64,000 bases of DNA from Tridacna crocea (taxonomy: Eukaryota; Mollusca; Bivalvia; Cardiida; Cardiidae). The translations under genes were made by a program, and so were the position numbers. Below the pieces are notes generated by a model. That model searched no databases and was not told the origin of the DNA. It saw only the letters and a program-made list of their open reading frames with translations. Positions 1-12,726 of the stretch are shown here, in pieces; within the stretch, counting starts at the first letter, position 1; each line of letters starts with the position of its first letter. Location of the stretch: contig OX031068.1 in assembly GCA_943736015.1 (NCBI GenBank), forward strand, positions 31,802,296 to 31,866,295, written 5' to 3'.

Positions 1-91
1 TATAAAAATGAGGATCTTTGCCACACAGGTTTGAATCCCAAAAGGTGTATCTTGTATTTCATCTATGTATTTGATGTAAATTTTTATGTTC

Positions 92-292
92 TTAATCCCT
101 AATTTTAACGACCCTGAGGAGGAAACATTCTGAAAACATTGTAGGAAAAGGTTACCAGCATTTTCTCCTTGTCCCACAATGCCTTCTACTCTTCCAAAGT
201 CAAATTTCAATTTTTGAGTCACATTTATTTAGTTGTCTGTAAATGCTTTCAATTTGGACTTGTCCAAAATTTTGTCATTTGGTAAACAGTTG
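92..292 (-). mobile_element. Hairpin MITE copy (A), with a half copy at 409-503
   Basis: Both arms and the central hairpin are present, with a shortened left stem. The half copy to the right keeps only the short arm and left stem and stops at ctggtaaccag. Confidence 0.7.
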
Positions 293-616
293 AGACCATA
301 TTACCAGTAAAATCAGTGTTTAATTGCTAGTGAGAGAAATAATTATGAATTCAAGGATATGCCCTTGAAATATTGTAATAATGCATGAGATGAGAATGAA
401 TCATTTGTTGAACCCTTTACTAACCATTGCTGACTTTTAACAACCCTCGGAAAGAAGCCTTTTGAAAATATTGTAGGAAAAGGAGAAAATACTGGTAACC
501 AGGTATCCTTAACTGTCCACAAAATCAGACTAGTATAGCAACCTGTATCACCAGGACTGAAAGCCGTCATCATAATGAATGTAAAGAAAAAGCTGAGAAC
601 ATGCATAAAGATCATA

Positions 617-845
617 TTAACCCTTTACCACACAGCAAAATTTTAGCCTTGTCTAAATTGAAGGCATTTGCAGACAAATATTTTAATGCTGGTCAAGTGG
701 TGTAATTGTTCTTTGATAAGGTAGAAAACATTGTGGGAAAAGGAGAAAATGCTGGTGACCAGCGTTTTCTCCTTTTCCCACAATGTTTTCAAAAGGCTTC
801 TTTGTCAGGGTTGTTAGAATTCGTTATTATGTGGTAAAGGGTTAA
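617..845 (+). mobile_element. Hairpin MITE copy (A), full length
   Basis: TTAA to TTAA, 229 bp, with gtagaaaacattgtggg and the full hairpin. The right TTAA is shared with a 36-bp terminal fragment at 842-881. Confidence 0.85.
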
Positions 846-877
846 TCCTTTACCTCAAGACAAAATTTTAGACAAGT

Positions 878-1106
878 TTAACCCATTGTCGCACAATCCT
901 TACTTTTGACGACCCTGAGAAAGAAGCCTTTAGAAAACAATGTGGGAAAAGGAGAAAATACTGGTAACCATCATTTTCTCGTTTTTCCACAATGTTTTCT
1001 TCATTTCCCAGAACAAATTTCAAATTTTCAGTCACTTTTATCTTGTCATCTGCAAATGCTTTCCATTTGGACAAGCCTAAAATATTGTCGTTTGGTACAG
1101 AGTTAA
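878..1106 (-). mobile_element. Hairpin MITE copy (A), full length
   Basis: TTAA to TTAA, 229 bp. The centre reads ctggtaaccatcatt, so one pair of the stem is broken. A truncated plus copy follows at 1204-1387. Confidence 0.82.
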
Positions 1107-1387
1107 ATAAAAACATATTTGTACACCAGAAAGGAAATATGGTTCAAACGCTTAACTTTGCCTTGTGATGTATAGAAAACATTATGGGAAAAGGAGAAAA
1201 TGCTTAACTCTTTACCAAACGACAAAATCATGGACCAGTCCAAATTGAAAGCATTTACAGACAACAAAATAAAAGTGACTAAGACTTTGAAATTTGTTTT
1301 GTGAAGGATAGAAAACATTGTGGGAAAAGGAGAAAATGCTGGTTACCAGCATTTTCTTCTTTTCCTACAATGTTTTCAAAAACATTT

Positions 1388-1861
1388 TTGTTGCAGAATG
1401 CATAATGGTTTAGTACAAAAGCAAGAGTTGAAAAAAATTCATGGGCAGATAATTCCATAATGAAATCACAGCAGGTTTATGAAAATTGCAAATGCACAAC
1501 TTCATATATATATTATGAACCCTGTGTGTAAATTTGAGTTCAGTACGTGAAAAACTGTAGGAGTATTGCTCTGGACAAAATTGTGTCTTCGGACAGACAG
1601 ATGGACGGACAAACGGCCAGACAGACAGCCATCGCAATTCCAGTATACCCCCTTCTACTATGTTGTCGGAGGTATAATAATCACATTTTTAAGGTTGTTC
1701 TAGTCTTCAACCAATGTAGATCAAAAATCAGGCAGCCTGTTTTTTGAAGCATTTTTGAAGGCCAATTTGATGCTACTGAATTAATATAACTTTTTTTGAT
1801 AATCTAAAGTTTTACACATGTCTTCATCATGTATTCCTCTTCCACAACAAATATCATAATA
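1388..1861. other. Gene-free interval
   Basis: It holds a short dispersed repeat rich in gacagac/gacgga (about 1575-1680) that also occurs in part near 60175-60300. Nothing else was seen. Confidence 0.4.
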
Positions 1862-2790
1862 CATCAACATCAACACTTTCACTCACTTTTTACCCTTTCA
1901 ATTCAACACATCGTCAACATGCTCACTCACTTTTTAACCATTCAGTCAACACATCAGCATTAACACATTCACTCCCTATTTACCCATTCAGTCAATGCAT
2001 CAACGTCAACATGCTCACTCCCTATTTACCAATTCAGTCAGCGCGATCAATGTCAACACACTCACTACATATTTACCCATTCAGTCAGCACATCAGCATC
2101 AACACGTTCACTCGCTATTTACCCATTCAGTCAGCGCATCAGCGTCAACACGTTCACTCGCTATTTACCCAATCAGTCAGCGCATCGACTTCAACACGTT
2201 CACTCGCTATTTACCCAATCAGTCAGCGCATCGACTTCAACACGTTCACTCCCTATTTACCCAATCAGTCAGCGCATCGACTTCAACACGCTCACTCCCT
2301 ATTTACCCAATCAGTCAGCGCATCGACGTCAACACGCTCACTCCCTATTTACCCATTCAGTCAGCGCATCGACGTCAACACGCTCACTCCCTATTTACCC
2401 ATTCAGTCAGCGCATCGACGTCAACACGCTCACTCCCTATTTACCCATTCAGTCAGCGCATCGACGTCAACACGCTCACTCCCTATTTACCCATTCAGTC
2501 AGCGCATCGACGTCAACACGCTCACTCCCTATTTACCCATTCAGTCAGCACATCGACGTCAACACGCTCACTCCCTATTTAACCATTCAGTCAGCCCATC
2601 GACGTCAACACGCTCACTCCCTATTTACCCATTCACTCAACACATCGACGTCAACACGCTCACTCCCTATTTACCCATTCACTCAACACATCGACGTCAA
2701 CACATTCACTCCCTACTTACCCATTCAGTCAACACATCAATGTCAAAACATTCACTCCCTATTTACCCTATTTACCCATTCAATGCCATA
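1862..2790. repeat. 46-bp minisatellite (about 20 units)
   Basis: Tandem units contain ccctatttacccattcagt and cgacgtcaacacgctcact. The spacing between successive ccctattt is 46 bp. Central units (about 2300-2600) are nearly identical and the outer ones are diverged. 46 is one more than a multiple of 3 and the unit lacks stops in the plus frames, which produces long spurious open frames. No coding evidence. Confidence 0.92.
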
Positions 2791-3268
2791 GACAAAAACC
2801 TCTTTTGCAGATGGGATAGATCAAGATCAGACTGCATATAATGTTGCAACCTAATTTTAAATCTATACCACCTGCTTGCTCTACCAAGTCTATCAAATAA
2901 ATATCTTTCTAGGATTGCATATATGAGATAATATTACATGAAATTAATACCTTTCTTTGATGGTATTTTAAGCTGATGATAAGAGCTTAAGTTTAAATAT
3001 TTGTACTAAAAAAGTCAAAATTACATAAAAATTACAAATCATCACGTTCAAATCACATTTCACTTAAAATCCATTTTTCTTCTAGATCTACCAGTATCTA
3101 ACTCAATTGAATCCTCCAGTACATATCTCATCCATGCACTTATTACAGGTGTATACGTAATTTAATTTATATTTTCCTCTTTGGCTTCATATTTAGAAAT
3201 TATGATATATTTGAAAACCACAAGTGTATATATTAAAACACACTTGTTAATTCATGATGAGAACCTGC
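2791..3268. other. Gene-free interval
   Basis: AT-rich sequence with a fragment gatcaagatcagactgc (2818-2835), a piece of a dispersed repeat seen again near 9110, 25830, 27170 and 36350. No exon accepted. Confidence 0.4.
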
Positions 3269-3725
3269 ATTACCAAACAACAACATTTTATGCTGGTCCA
3301 AATCAAAAGCATTGACAGGTGACAAAATAAAAGTGACTGAAAATTTATAAGTAGTTTTGTGAAGAGTAGAAAACATTGTGCAAAAAGGGAAAAATGCTGG
3401 TTACCAGCATTTTCTCCTTTTCTCACAATGTGTTCAAAAGCCTTCTTTCTCAATGTCATTAAAAGGTGGGAAAGTTGTGCCATGAAGGGTTTGCATGTCT
3501 TTTAACTCTTTACCAAACAACAAAATTTTAGACTGGTCCAAATTGAAAGCACTTGCAGACAACAAAGTAAATGTAACTTTGGAAATTTGTTTCCAGCAGG
3601 GTAGAAAAAATTGTGGGAAAAGGAGAAAATGGTGGTTACCAGCATTATCTCCTTTTCCCACAATGTTTTCAAAAGGCTTTTATCTTGGGGTTGTTTAAAC
3701 CATGGATTGTTTGGTAAAGGTTTAG
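3269..3725 (+). mobile_element. Two hairpin MITE copies (3269-3463, 3502-3725)
   Basis: Both have the long arm at left and the central hairpin. The first lacks a clear right end. The second starts at TTAA 3502 and ends ggtaaaggtttag. Confidence 0.75.
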
Positions 3726-4207
3726 ACAAGTAGAGAGAATTGGATTACAAAAATGTTATGAAAAAAAAGGTACAAGAACTGCATTTTCTCTTTTTTCCTC
3801 CACAATGTTTTCTATATTTTTCAATGACAGCTCCCATAATGAAACCACATTTTATTTTTTGTCTGCAATCTTTCCAATTTTGAAGCATATAAAACAATGT
3901 TAGTGATGTGAAGACCCAATCAATAAAACAAATGAAAGATATTTCCCGTATGTAAAAAAAAAAAACGCACTAAAAACTGCCAATTAAATTTAAGCTTTTT
4001 TCTGGGGGTAAGTCTATATAAGTCTGTGCAGATCGAGATTTTTTTCTGTAGCTTGATCTTTATTTATAACACTTTCAATGATAGAAGCTGTAGGTGTGTC
4101 AAGCCCTACATAGATAAATGATGACACTCCACCAAAAGAATTTAATGCTCGTCAAAAGAAAAAATAAAGCTTTGAAGCTAAAAACAGCAGGAACACAAAC
4201 GAAAGTG

Positions 4208-4665
4208 TTAACTCTTTACCACACGATCCTGACTTTTAACGATCTTGAGAAATAAATCTTTTGAAAAAATTTCGGGAAAAGGAGAAAATGCTGGTGACCA
4301 GTATTTTCTCCTTTACCTGCAATGTTTTCTACCCTGCTGGAAACAAATTTCTATTTTTGAGCTATGCTTATTTTGTCTTCCGCAAGAGCTTTTAATTTGG
4401 ACTAGTCTAATATTTTGTCATTTGGTAAAAAATTAACCCTTACCACATGGCAAAATTTTAGACCTATCCAAATTGAAAGCACTTGCAGACGAAAACTTAA
4501 CAGTAACTCAAGTGACACAATTTTTCTTTGATAGGATAGAAAACTTTGAGGGAAAAGGAAGAAAATGCTGGTTATTAGCATTTTCTCCCTTTCCCACAAT
4601 ATTTTCTACGGGTTTCTTTCTCAGGGTCGTCAAAACTAGGGATTGTGTGGTAAAGAACTATAACA
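4208..4665. mobile_element. Two MITE copies sharing one TTAA, opposite orientation
   Basis: 4208-4436 is minus and 4433-4665 is plus. They meet at the single TTAA 4433-4436. Both have degenerate but clear hairpins. The second lost its right TTAA. Confidence 0.8.
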
Positions 4666-4849
4666 AAGATAATGTCACATGTATCCAAATGCTAAATCCA
4701 ACTCATTATGTAGCCTCATTGATCAAATTAAACTTATCCAACCTGTCCCAGTCTATCGCTCTATATAATCAATAAGCTTCCAGTTACATTGATTAGCTTG
4801 GGTACAGCACTATGGGACAATACTAAATCTAGGTCCGTAAACAAATTAA

Positions 4850-5334
4850 TCAACCCATTACCATATAATCTAATGTTTTAAAACAACCCAGAGCAAGAAT
4901 GCTTTTGAAAACTGTGTGGGAAAAGCAGAAAATGCTGATTGCTGCTAACCAGCATTTTATCTTTTTCCACAATGTTTTCTCCTCTATTAAAAGCTAGATC
5001 TATCATTTGGAACAGCAATTGCATTTTGGATGAGAATAAAATTTTGTTCAGAGGTAATGGGTTAACTCTACCAAACAACAAAATTCTTGAACTCTGAAGA
5101 ATGTTCTTTGTCTTAATCTTCGAGATTTTCTAACTGTGCAAGTAACAGAACCTCTAATTGGCCAAACCACTTAGTTTAGCCAGTCAGAAAATGGTTTAGC
5201 CAATCAAAAGTTCTGTTACTTTCACATTGGTGACATCCGGAAGAAAAGTATGAAGAATGTTAATAAGTATAGTTGGTGAATATGAACCCAGAAGGCTTCT
5301 TTCTCAGGAAAAAAAAATGTGGTAAGGGATCAAA
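4850..5334. mobile_element. MITE pair; the second is split by a foldback element
   Basis: 4850-5065 is minus and shares TTAA 5062-5065 with a plus copy. That second copy is broken after caacaaaattctt by a foldback element (about 5090-5289, built on gtttagccaatca) and resumes at aaggcttctttctcagg. Confidence 0.7.
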
Positions 5335-5433
5335 GCACTGTGGCTCACCACAATAAGATCTTTTAAAACAGAAACTGCAGAGTTTCAAATTGGGTTTTCC
5401 CTGAAAAAAATGGTTTTACACTGACCACAACCA

Positions 5434-5868
5434 CGGCGGGGAATTATGTGACACAACAACAACAACAACAATGATCGATATTTGAAAAAAATCCCCGGCT
5501 TCAGGTAAGAAAATCTTCAATAATTCCGTTAATACATGACCGATTGGAATTTGATTTAAAGCAGAGAAGGCGGAAGGACTCCAGGGATTTGCTTGATGTG
5601 TTAGATTTTTTAAAAGTTATTGACGAGCAAATAAATTTTTTACCCTGGATAATTTGTTTGCTCGTCAATAACTTTTTTATCAGGTGTTGTTTAAAAAATC
5701 TAACACATCAAGCAAATCCCTAGAGTCCTTCCGCCTTCTCTGCTTTAAACCAAATTCCAATCGGTCATGTATTAACGGAATTATTGAAGATTTTCTTACC
5801 TGAAGTCGGGGAATTTTTTCAAATATTGGTCATTGTTGTTGTTGTTGTGTCACGTGATTCCCCGCTGT
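5434..5868. repeat. Foldback element, about 205-bp arms
   Basis: A nearly perfect inverted repeat runs from gcggggaatt...tattgacgagcaaa (left arm to about 5637), through a 13-nt loop, to tttgctcgtcaata...attccccgc. The right arm has a small extra block near 5678-5690. (acaacaaca)n lies in the left arm and its complement in the right. Confidence 0.85.
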
Positions 5869-5909
5869 GACAACTAAATACTTCTGTTGAAATAATCTGA
5901 CAAAACAAG

Positions 5910-7864
5910 TTGGACTCTTTACCACACAATCAGACTTTTCAAGACCCTGAAAAAGAAGCCTCAAGAAAACATGTGGTAAAAGGAGAAAATGCTGGTAACC
6001 TGAGCATTTTCTCCTTTTACCACAATGACATCTACCCTTTACAATTTGGAAAAGTCTAAAATGTTGTTATTTGGTAAGGAATTAATGACCCTGAGAAAGA
6101 AACCTTTAAAACACTGTGGGAAAAGGAGAAAAAGTTTGTAACCAGCATTTTCACTTTTTCCAATGTTTCCTACCTTTTTAAATACAAATTACATAGTGCA
6201 GTATCTAATCTGTCATCAGAAAATACTTTCCAATTGGACAAATCTTTTTTTTTTCTTGCTTTGTATTGTAAGAAGTTGGAGAAATGAAACATCTAGGGAA
6301 GGTTTCATGTGAAAAAAAAAAAATTGAATAAGGAAACCCCATAGTGTCCCATAATGCATCTGGCTTCGTTACCTGAATTAACCCTTCACCAAACCATCCT
6401 GAGCTTTGAAATAGGAAAAAGGGTTCTGAAAACTTTGTGAGAAAAGGAAAAAAATGCTGGTAACCAGCATTTTCTCCATTTTTCCACAATGTTTTCAACC
6501 CTTGTTTGAAAAATCCCATGATTCTTTTTTCTGAGCCATAATGATTTGTCATCTTTTAACCCATTACCACACAATCCCTAATTTTGATGCCCCTCAGAAT
6601 GAAGCATTTAGAAAACATTGTGGGAAAAGGAGAAAATGCTGGTAACCAGCATTTTCTCCTTTTCCCACAATGTTTTCTACCCTTCACAAAACAAATTTCA
6701 AATTTTTAGTTTTTTTATTTTGTCGTCTGCAAATGCTTTCAATTTGGACCAGTCTAAAATTTTGTTGTTTGGTAATGGGTTAATATTCTGATCATGGACA
6801 ATTCTAAAGATTTTGATGTCTGGCAAAAAAATTATCCCTTCTCACACAATACTGAGTTTTGATAACCCTGAAGTTCGAGACTTTTGAAAAGATTGTGGGA
6901 AAGGGAAAAATATGCTTGTAACCAGCTTTTTTCCATTACCCCTCAATGTTTGTTCCATATTAACCCTATACTGCACAATCCTGACTTTTATAGACCCTGA
7001 GAAAGAAGCCTTTTAAAAACAATGGTAACCAGCATTTTCCCATTTTCCTTCACTGTTTGTTCAACACTAACTCTTTACCAAACAATCTGACCTTAATAGA
7101 GAGGCTGAGAAAGAAGCCTCAGGAAAACATTGTGAAAAAAGGAAAATTTTTCTTATCCTTTCTCACAATGTGTTTTATCATTCCCAGACCAAATTTCAAC
7201 TTTTCAGTCAGATTTATTTTATCGTCTGCAAATGCTTTCAATTTGGACCTGTCTATAATTTTGTCGTTTGGTGAAGAGTTTATGACAAGCTACAACCTTT
7301 GAACCATAATTATGTCCCCATTGTCTGTAAACCCTGTCAATATGAACAAGTCTAAAATTTTGTTATTTGGTAAGGATTTTTAAAATCTTTTACTGCACAA
7401 TGTCGATTTTTAACAACCCTAGGAAAGAAGTCTTTTGAAAACATTGTGGGAAAAGGAGAAAATGGTGGTACCAGCATTTTCTCGTTTCCCCACAATGTTT
7501 TCTAGTCTATCAGAGAAAAAAAAATGCAGCATTTGACCCAAAATGAAATTGTCGTCAGCAAATGCTTTCAGTTTGGACAAGGCTGAAATTTTGTCGTCTG
7601 GTAAAGCGTAGAAAACTCCTGCTGAAGTAATTTTAAGCCATTTAGAGAGGCAGATTTAAAATCTTTTAACTCTTTTGAACAACCCTGAGGAAGAAGCCTT
7701 TTGAAAACATTATGGAAACAGGAGATCAGCATTTTCTCCTTTTTCCACAATGTTTTCTATCCCTCACAAAACAAGTTTCCAATTTTCAGTCACTTTTATT
7801 TTGTCGTCTGCAAATGCTTTCAATTTGGACCAGTCTAAAATATTATCGTTTAGTAAAGAGTTAA
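5910..7864 (-). mobile_element. Cluster of decayed hairpin MITEs
   Basis: Copies at 5910-6085, 6082-6246, 6378-6538, 6556-6783 (full, 228 bp), 6832-6957, 6959-7066, 7067-7280, 7379-7610 and 7666-7864, nearly all with the long arm at right. 5910/6082 share a TTAA. No gene lies between them. Confidence 0.75.
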
Positions 7865-8097
7865 TTCAATGTCCCTCCCTGTGACCCTTTTTCTTTTTTT
7901 CTTGAACTCCTAGCTTTGCAAAGACAGAACAAAATACTTTTTACTAAAGGTCTAGATCAGATTGCACAGAAGTTGTAGTCTGATCTTGGGTCTACATAGT
8001 TTGACATTTCAGCATCTTAGTGACATTCCCCCCACAACAGTCTAATTCTAGGCCTTTATGATGTGACAGCTGTTTTCACAAGTTAAAAATTCCCATT

Positions 8098-9086
8098 AAC
8101 ATTTCAACCCACACAATCCAAATTTTTAACGACCCTGAGAAAGAATGCTTCTGAAAACTTTGTGGGAAAAGGAGAAAATGCTGGCAACCAGCATTTTCTC
8201 CTTTTCCCACAATATTTTCTTATCTTTTACACGCAGATTCATTAAATTGTGCTGCAGTCACTCTGTTCTTCAGAAAGCTTAAAATTTGGATCAGTCTGAA
8301 ACATGGAAGTGTGAAGCAGTAAAAAGGTCATTTTAACCTCTGTCTGACATTGTAAACTTTATTTCAATTCGGCTCTGATTGGAGACAACAAAATAAATGT
8401 GGCTCAAATTAAAGAAATTGTTTCGGAAATGTTAAAAAAGTTAAGGGAATAGGAGATGATGCTCAAGTTACCAGCATTGTAAACAGCATTTTCAAGGGCT
8501 TTCTCCCTCAAGGTCATTTAATTCTTTACCACACGGTAAAATTTTAGACCTATCCAAATTAAAAGCATTTCTCAACGACAATTTTATAGTGGCTAAAATG
8601 ATGCAATTTTTGTTTGATAGGGTTGAAAACTTTGTGGGAAAAGCAGCAAATGCTGGTCACCAGCATTTTCTCCTTTCCCCACAACGTTTTCAAAAGGCTT
8701 CATCCTCAGGGTGTCATAAGTCGTCATTGTATGGTAGAGGGTTAAAACGGACCATTTAAAAAAGCAATGCCTTTGAGCTCCGAATTACAGTTTCATCTTC
8801 GAATTATGACCAAAATATTTCTAACTTCGTTATTTGTTATTGTCTGCAGTGTTTCTGTTAAACTCTTTCCTAAACAATCCCTGGTTTTTACTGGTCAGGA
8901 ATAGAAGCCCTTTGAAAACATTGTGGGAAAAGGAGAAAATGCTGGTAACCAGCATTTTCTCCCTTTCCCACAATGTTTTCTACCCTATTATATAGAAAAA
9001 TCATCTTTTTAGCTACTGTTAATTTGTCATCTGCAAAATGCTTTCAATTTGGTTTGGTCCTAAATTTGCCATTTGGGAAAAGGCTA
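8098..9086. mobile_element. Hairpin MITE cluster
   Basis: 8098-8323 (-), a diverged copy 8350-8521 (+), 8518-8745 (+, 228 bp TTAA to TTAA), and 8858-9086 (-). The central hairpins are intact in three of the four. Confidence 0.75.
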
Positions 9087-9268
9087 AGTCACAGGGCAGT
9101 GTTGATCAAAGATCATGATATATGTTTTGTGCAGCCTGATCTTGATCTACACTAGCTGCAATGGTAATTTTAGTCATGAAAAGGTTGACTTTATCCCAAA
9201 CAAACAATTTTATATCCTTTTATAATCAATGAAAACATCTGCACACAAAAAATTAAGACTTGGTAGTT

Positions 9269-9957
9269 TCACTCTTTACCAAATCACAAAATTGTAGACT
9301 GGTCCAAATTGAAAGCAGTTGCAGACGTTAAATTGAAAGTGGCAAAAATGACACAATTTTTCCTTGATCAAGCAGAAAACTGTGGGAAAAGGAGAAAATG
9401 CTGGTTACCAGTATTTTCCCCTTTTCCCACCATGTTTTCAAAAGGCTTCTTTCTTAGGGTCGTTAAAAGTCAGGATTGTGTTGAGTAGAGGAGACTGTGA
9501 GAGAGGAGAAAATGCTGGTTACCATCATTTTCTTTCCCCACATTATTTTCATAAGTATTTTTTTCTTAGGTCGCTGAAACTAGGGACTGTTTGTTGAAGG
9601 ATAGAGCCCATAGAAAAGGAGCAGCTCCCCCTCCAAAAATATTCATTCTGAATAAAACCCATTCATAACCATATTTGTTTAAACTTTTATCCCTTAGAGT
9701 GCTTTTCGTAACTAGAGTAACTGTTGGTTTAGCCCAATACCACATGATCCTGGGTTCTAATTACCCTAAAGAAGAAGGCTTTTGAAAATATTGTGGGACA
9801 AGGAGAACATACTGCTAACCATTTTCTCCTTGTTCTGTCTTCTCCAGTGTCTCTCCCTCCTTCTGAGGCTAATATCATTTCAGCCACATTTAAAATGTTG
9901 TCTGCAAATGCTAGTTCAATTTTGACCAGTCTGAAAACTTGCTGTTTGGTGCACAGT
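9269..9957. mobile_element. Hairpin MITE copies
   Basis: 9269-9491 (+), a partial right half 9492-9600, and 9731-9957 (-, hairpin mostly lost). Confidence 0.65.
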
Positions 9958-9971
9958 TATGATGTTTTTGC

Positions 9972-10205
9972 TTAACTCTTTACCAAAAGGCAAATTTTTT
10001 GACTGGATCAAGTTCGAAGAGTTTGCAGACGACAATTTCAAATTTGATGAAAATGGCAGAAAGTTCTCCAAATTGGTAGAAACCACTGTGGGAAAAGAAG
10101 AAACAACTCATTACAAGCAGTTTCTCCTTTTCCCACAGTGTTTTAAAAATCTTAGACTTGTACTGCAGACACGTAAAAACAAGGGCTTGTTTGGGAAAGG
10201 GTTAA
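9972..10205 (+). mobile_element. Hairpin MITE copy, subfamily C
   Basis: TTAA to TTAA. It differs from A in the outer arms (gatcaagttcgaagag, ttctccaaattggtag) and in a right arm with acttgtactgcagacacgta. The stem is partly decayed. It shares its right TTAA with a 60-bp terminal fragment. Confidence 0.78.
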
Positions 10206-10263
10206 CTCTTTACCAAACAGAAAATTTTTGGACGGGATCAAATACAAAGCATCTGCAGACAGA

Positions 10264-10492
10264 TTAACCCTTTACCCCATAAGGCATTTCTATGGTATCT
10301 CTAATTGACCCTAAATAACAGCAAGGATGAAGCCATTTCTTATGAGTATATTACACTTTTTGATAATGTAGAAAACATTGTGGCAAAAGGTGAAATTGCT
10401 CGTCACGAGCAATTTCACCTTTTGCCACAATGTTTTCCAAAGGCTCCTACAAGCAATGTGTAGAAATGAGTATCTATGGAGTACAGGGTTAA
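10264..10492. mobile_element. Hairpin MITE copy, subfamily B
   Basis: 229 bp, TTAA to TTAA. Ends are ccctttaccccataagg and tatggagtacaggg. The central stem reads TTGCTCG t CACGAGCAA within gtggcaaaaggtg...caccttttgccac, a different but fully paired hairpin from subfamily A. A second copy is at 44375-44603. Confidence 0.85.
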
Positions 10493-10945
10493 TTCTTTAC
10501 CAAACAATCCCAGCTTTTAACGACCCTGAAAAGGAGTGCTTTTAAAGACATTTTGGGAATAGAGGAAAATGCTGGTAACCAGCATTTCCTCCTTTTCCCA
10601 CAATGTTTTCAACCCTTCCAAAGTCAGAATTCAATTTTTGATTCACATTTACTTTGTTGTCTGCAAATGCTTTCAATTTGGACATGGTAACCAGCATTTT
10701 CTCCTTTCCCACAATGTTTTTAACTGTTTACCACACAATGACTACTTTGACGACCATGAGGTAGAAGACTATTGAAAACATCGTGGGAAAAGGAGAAAAT
10801 GCTGGTAACCAGCATTTTCTCCTTTTCCCACGATGTTTTCTACCCTTCCTAAATCAAATTTCGATTTTTCAGTCATATTTATTTTGTCGTCTGCAAATGC
10901 TTTCAAATTGGACCGGTCTATAAATTTTTTGTGGTAAAGAGTTAA
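10489..10945 (-). mobile_element. Two hairpin MITE copies (A)
   Basis: 10489-10686 shares its TTAA with the subfamily-B copy and is cut at right. 10720-10945 is full length with paired changes in the outer stem (acatcgtggg / cccacgatgt). Confidence 0.8.
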
Positions 10946-11230
10946 AGGGTTACTTCTCAGGGGTCATTAAAACTCGAGATTGTTTAGAAATGGGTTAAAT
11001 AATAACAGTTTATAGAATAGCATTTTAAGCCACTTTCAACATTACTCCATTCATATCACTGCAAAAGCTCACATATTCATGTATTTCCTGGGTTTTGTAA
11101 GTACTAGGCTGGGGCTCTGAAGTATCTTCCCTAAGGAAACTCGCATAAAGAGCCCTGTGGGTCCAAGATGGCTCACACCCGGGTCTCCAGGTAACATGTT
11201 CCACACTTTACAACTGAGCCACGCAAGACT

Positions 11231-12555
11231 CTTAAACTCTTTACCACACAATCCCGGGTTTTATGACCCTGAAATGGAAGCCTTTTGAAAACATGAAAGG
11301 AAAAGGAGAAAATGGTGGTAACCAGCATTTTCTCCTTTTTCCACAATGGTTTCTAACCTGGTGAAATCAAATGTCAAATTTTGAGTTACATTTATTTTGT
11401 CCTCTGCAAGAGTTTTCAATTTGGACCAGTCTAAAGTTTTGTCTTTAGTAAAGGGTTATATAATCCAGACTATCTATTTGAAAACCATTACACATGATGA
11501 ATATTGATAATGTTAATATTTATCAGTCAACATCCAGTCTATTTCTAGCTGATTGAAAAGTAAACTATGAGAATTTTTCAGGGAATTATATTAACTCTTT
11601 ACCAAACAACAAAATTTTGGACCAGTCCAAATTGAAAGCACTTGCAGACGACAAAATAAATGTGAATTAAAAAAGAAATTTGAATTGGAAAGGGTAGAAA
11701 ACAGTGTGGGAAAAGGACAAAATGCTGGTTACCAGCATTTTCTCCTTTTCTCACAATGATTTCAAAGGCTTTCTTACTCAGGGTCGTTAAAAGTTGGGAT
11801 TGTATAGTAAACAACAGTAATTCTGGCTGTTCCAAATGGAAAGTGTTAGAAGGCCATAGTTTAAATTTGACTCAATTGTTGGAATTTGTCATAGGATAGA
11901 AAATATTGCGGGAAAAGGAGAAAATGCTGGGAACCAGCATTTTCTCCTTCACCCGCAATGTTTTCAAAATGCTTCTTTCTCAGGGTGGTTAAAACTGGAA
12001 AAAAACACTAACAACATTTATCTTTTTATCCATTACCACACAATCCCTACATTTGGTGACCCAGAGAAAGAGGCCTTTGGAAAACGTTATTGGAAAATGA
12101 GAAAATGATGGTAATCAGCATTTTCTCTTTTTCCCACAATGTTTTCTACCCTTCAAAAAAGAAATTCAAAATTTCAGTCACTTTTATTTTGTAGTCTGCA
12201 AAATTACTGCTTTTGATTTGGACAAACCTAAAATATTGTCATTTGGTAATGAGTTGTGTTCTACATATTTTCAAAAGGCCTGGGTTGTTTATTGATGAAA
12301 CCTTGTGTTCTGAGAACATCTTGGTCTTAACCCTTTACCACACAATGATGCCTTTTAATGACCTTTACCAAGAGGCCTTTTGAAAACTTTGTGGGAAAAG
12401 GAGAAAATGCTGGTAACCAGCATTTTCTCCCTTTCCCACAAAGTTTTCTACTCTATCAAAGAAAAATTGCATCATTTGAGACACTATGAAATTATCGTCT
12501 ACAAATGCTTTCGAGTTGGATTGGTCTAAAACTCTGCTGTGTGGTAAAGGGTTAA
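11231..12555. mobile_element. Hairpin MITE cluster
   Basis: 11231-11460 (-), 11591-11817 (+), 11818-11998 (+, outer stem paired as attgcggg/cccgcaat), 12025-12256 (-) and 12327-12555 (-, 229 bp TTAA to TTAA). About 11461-11590 is unassigned. Confidence 0.78.
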
Positions 12556-12726
12556 TTTCCTCCATGCAGACAGAGGTAAATAACTGGTTTGCATGTTGAA
12601 GATGTCTTATGTTCTTGTATTGAATCTTCACAGATAAAATCTGTCTCAAAATTTGTTTAGTAAAACCCTGATTTGAACTTGTTAAATATCTCTATGTAAC
12701 TTGCCCGTCACACACAACAATATCCT

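Noticed and set aside
906-1106. Many 60-100 codon frames with peptides like NIVGKGENAGNQHFLLFPQCF or FSPFPTMFSK
   Set aside because: They are translations of the hairpin MITE on either strand. They recur at every copy, lack splice or start context and follow the palindrome, not codon use.
1995-2841. Two overlapping plus-strand frames of 195 and 276 codons
   Set aside because: They come from the 46-bp minisatellite, whose period makes all frames equivalent. No promoter, splice or motif support.
3087-3149. Possible plus-strand 63-nt exon between ttcttctag and a gtgtat donor
   Set aside because: Isolated, no homology recognised and no partner exons on that strand.
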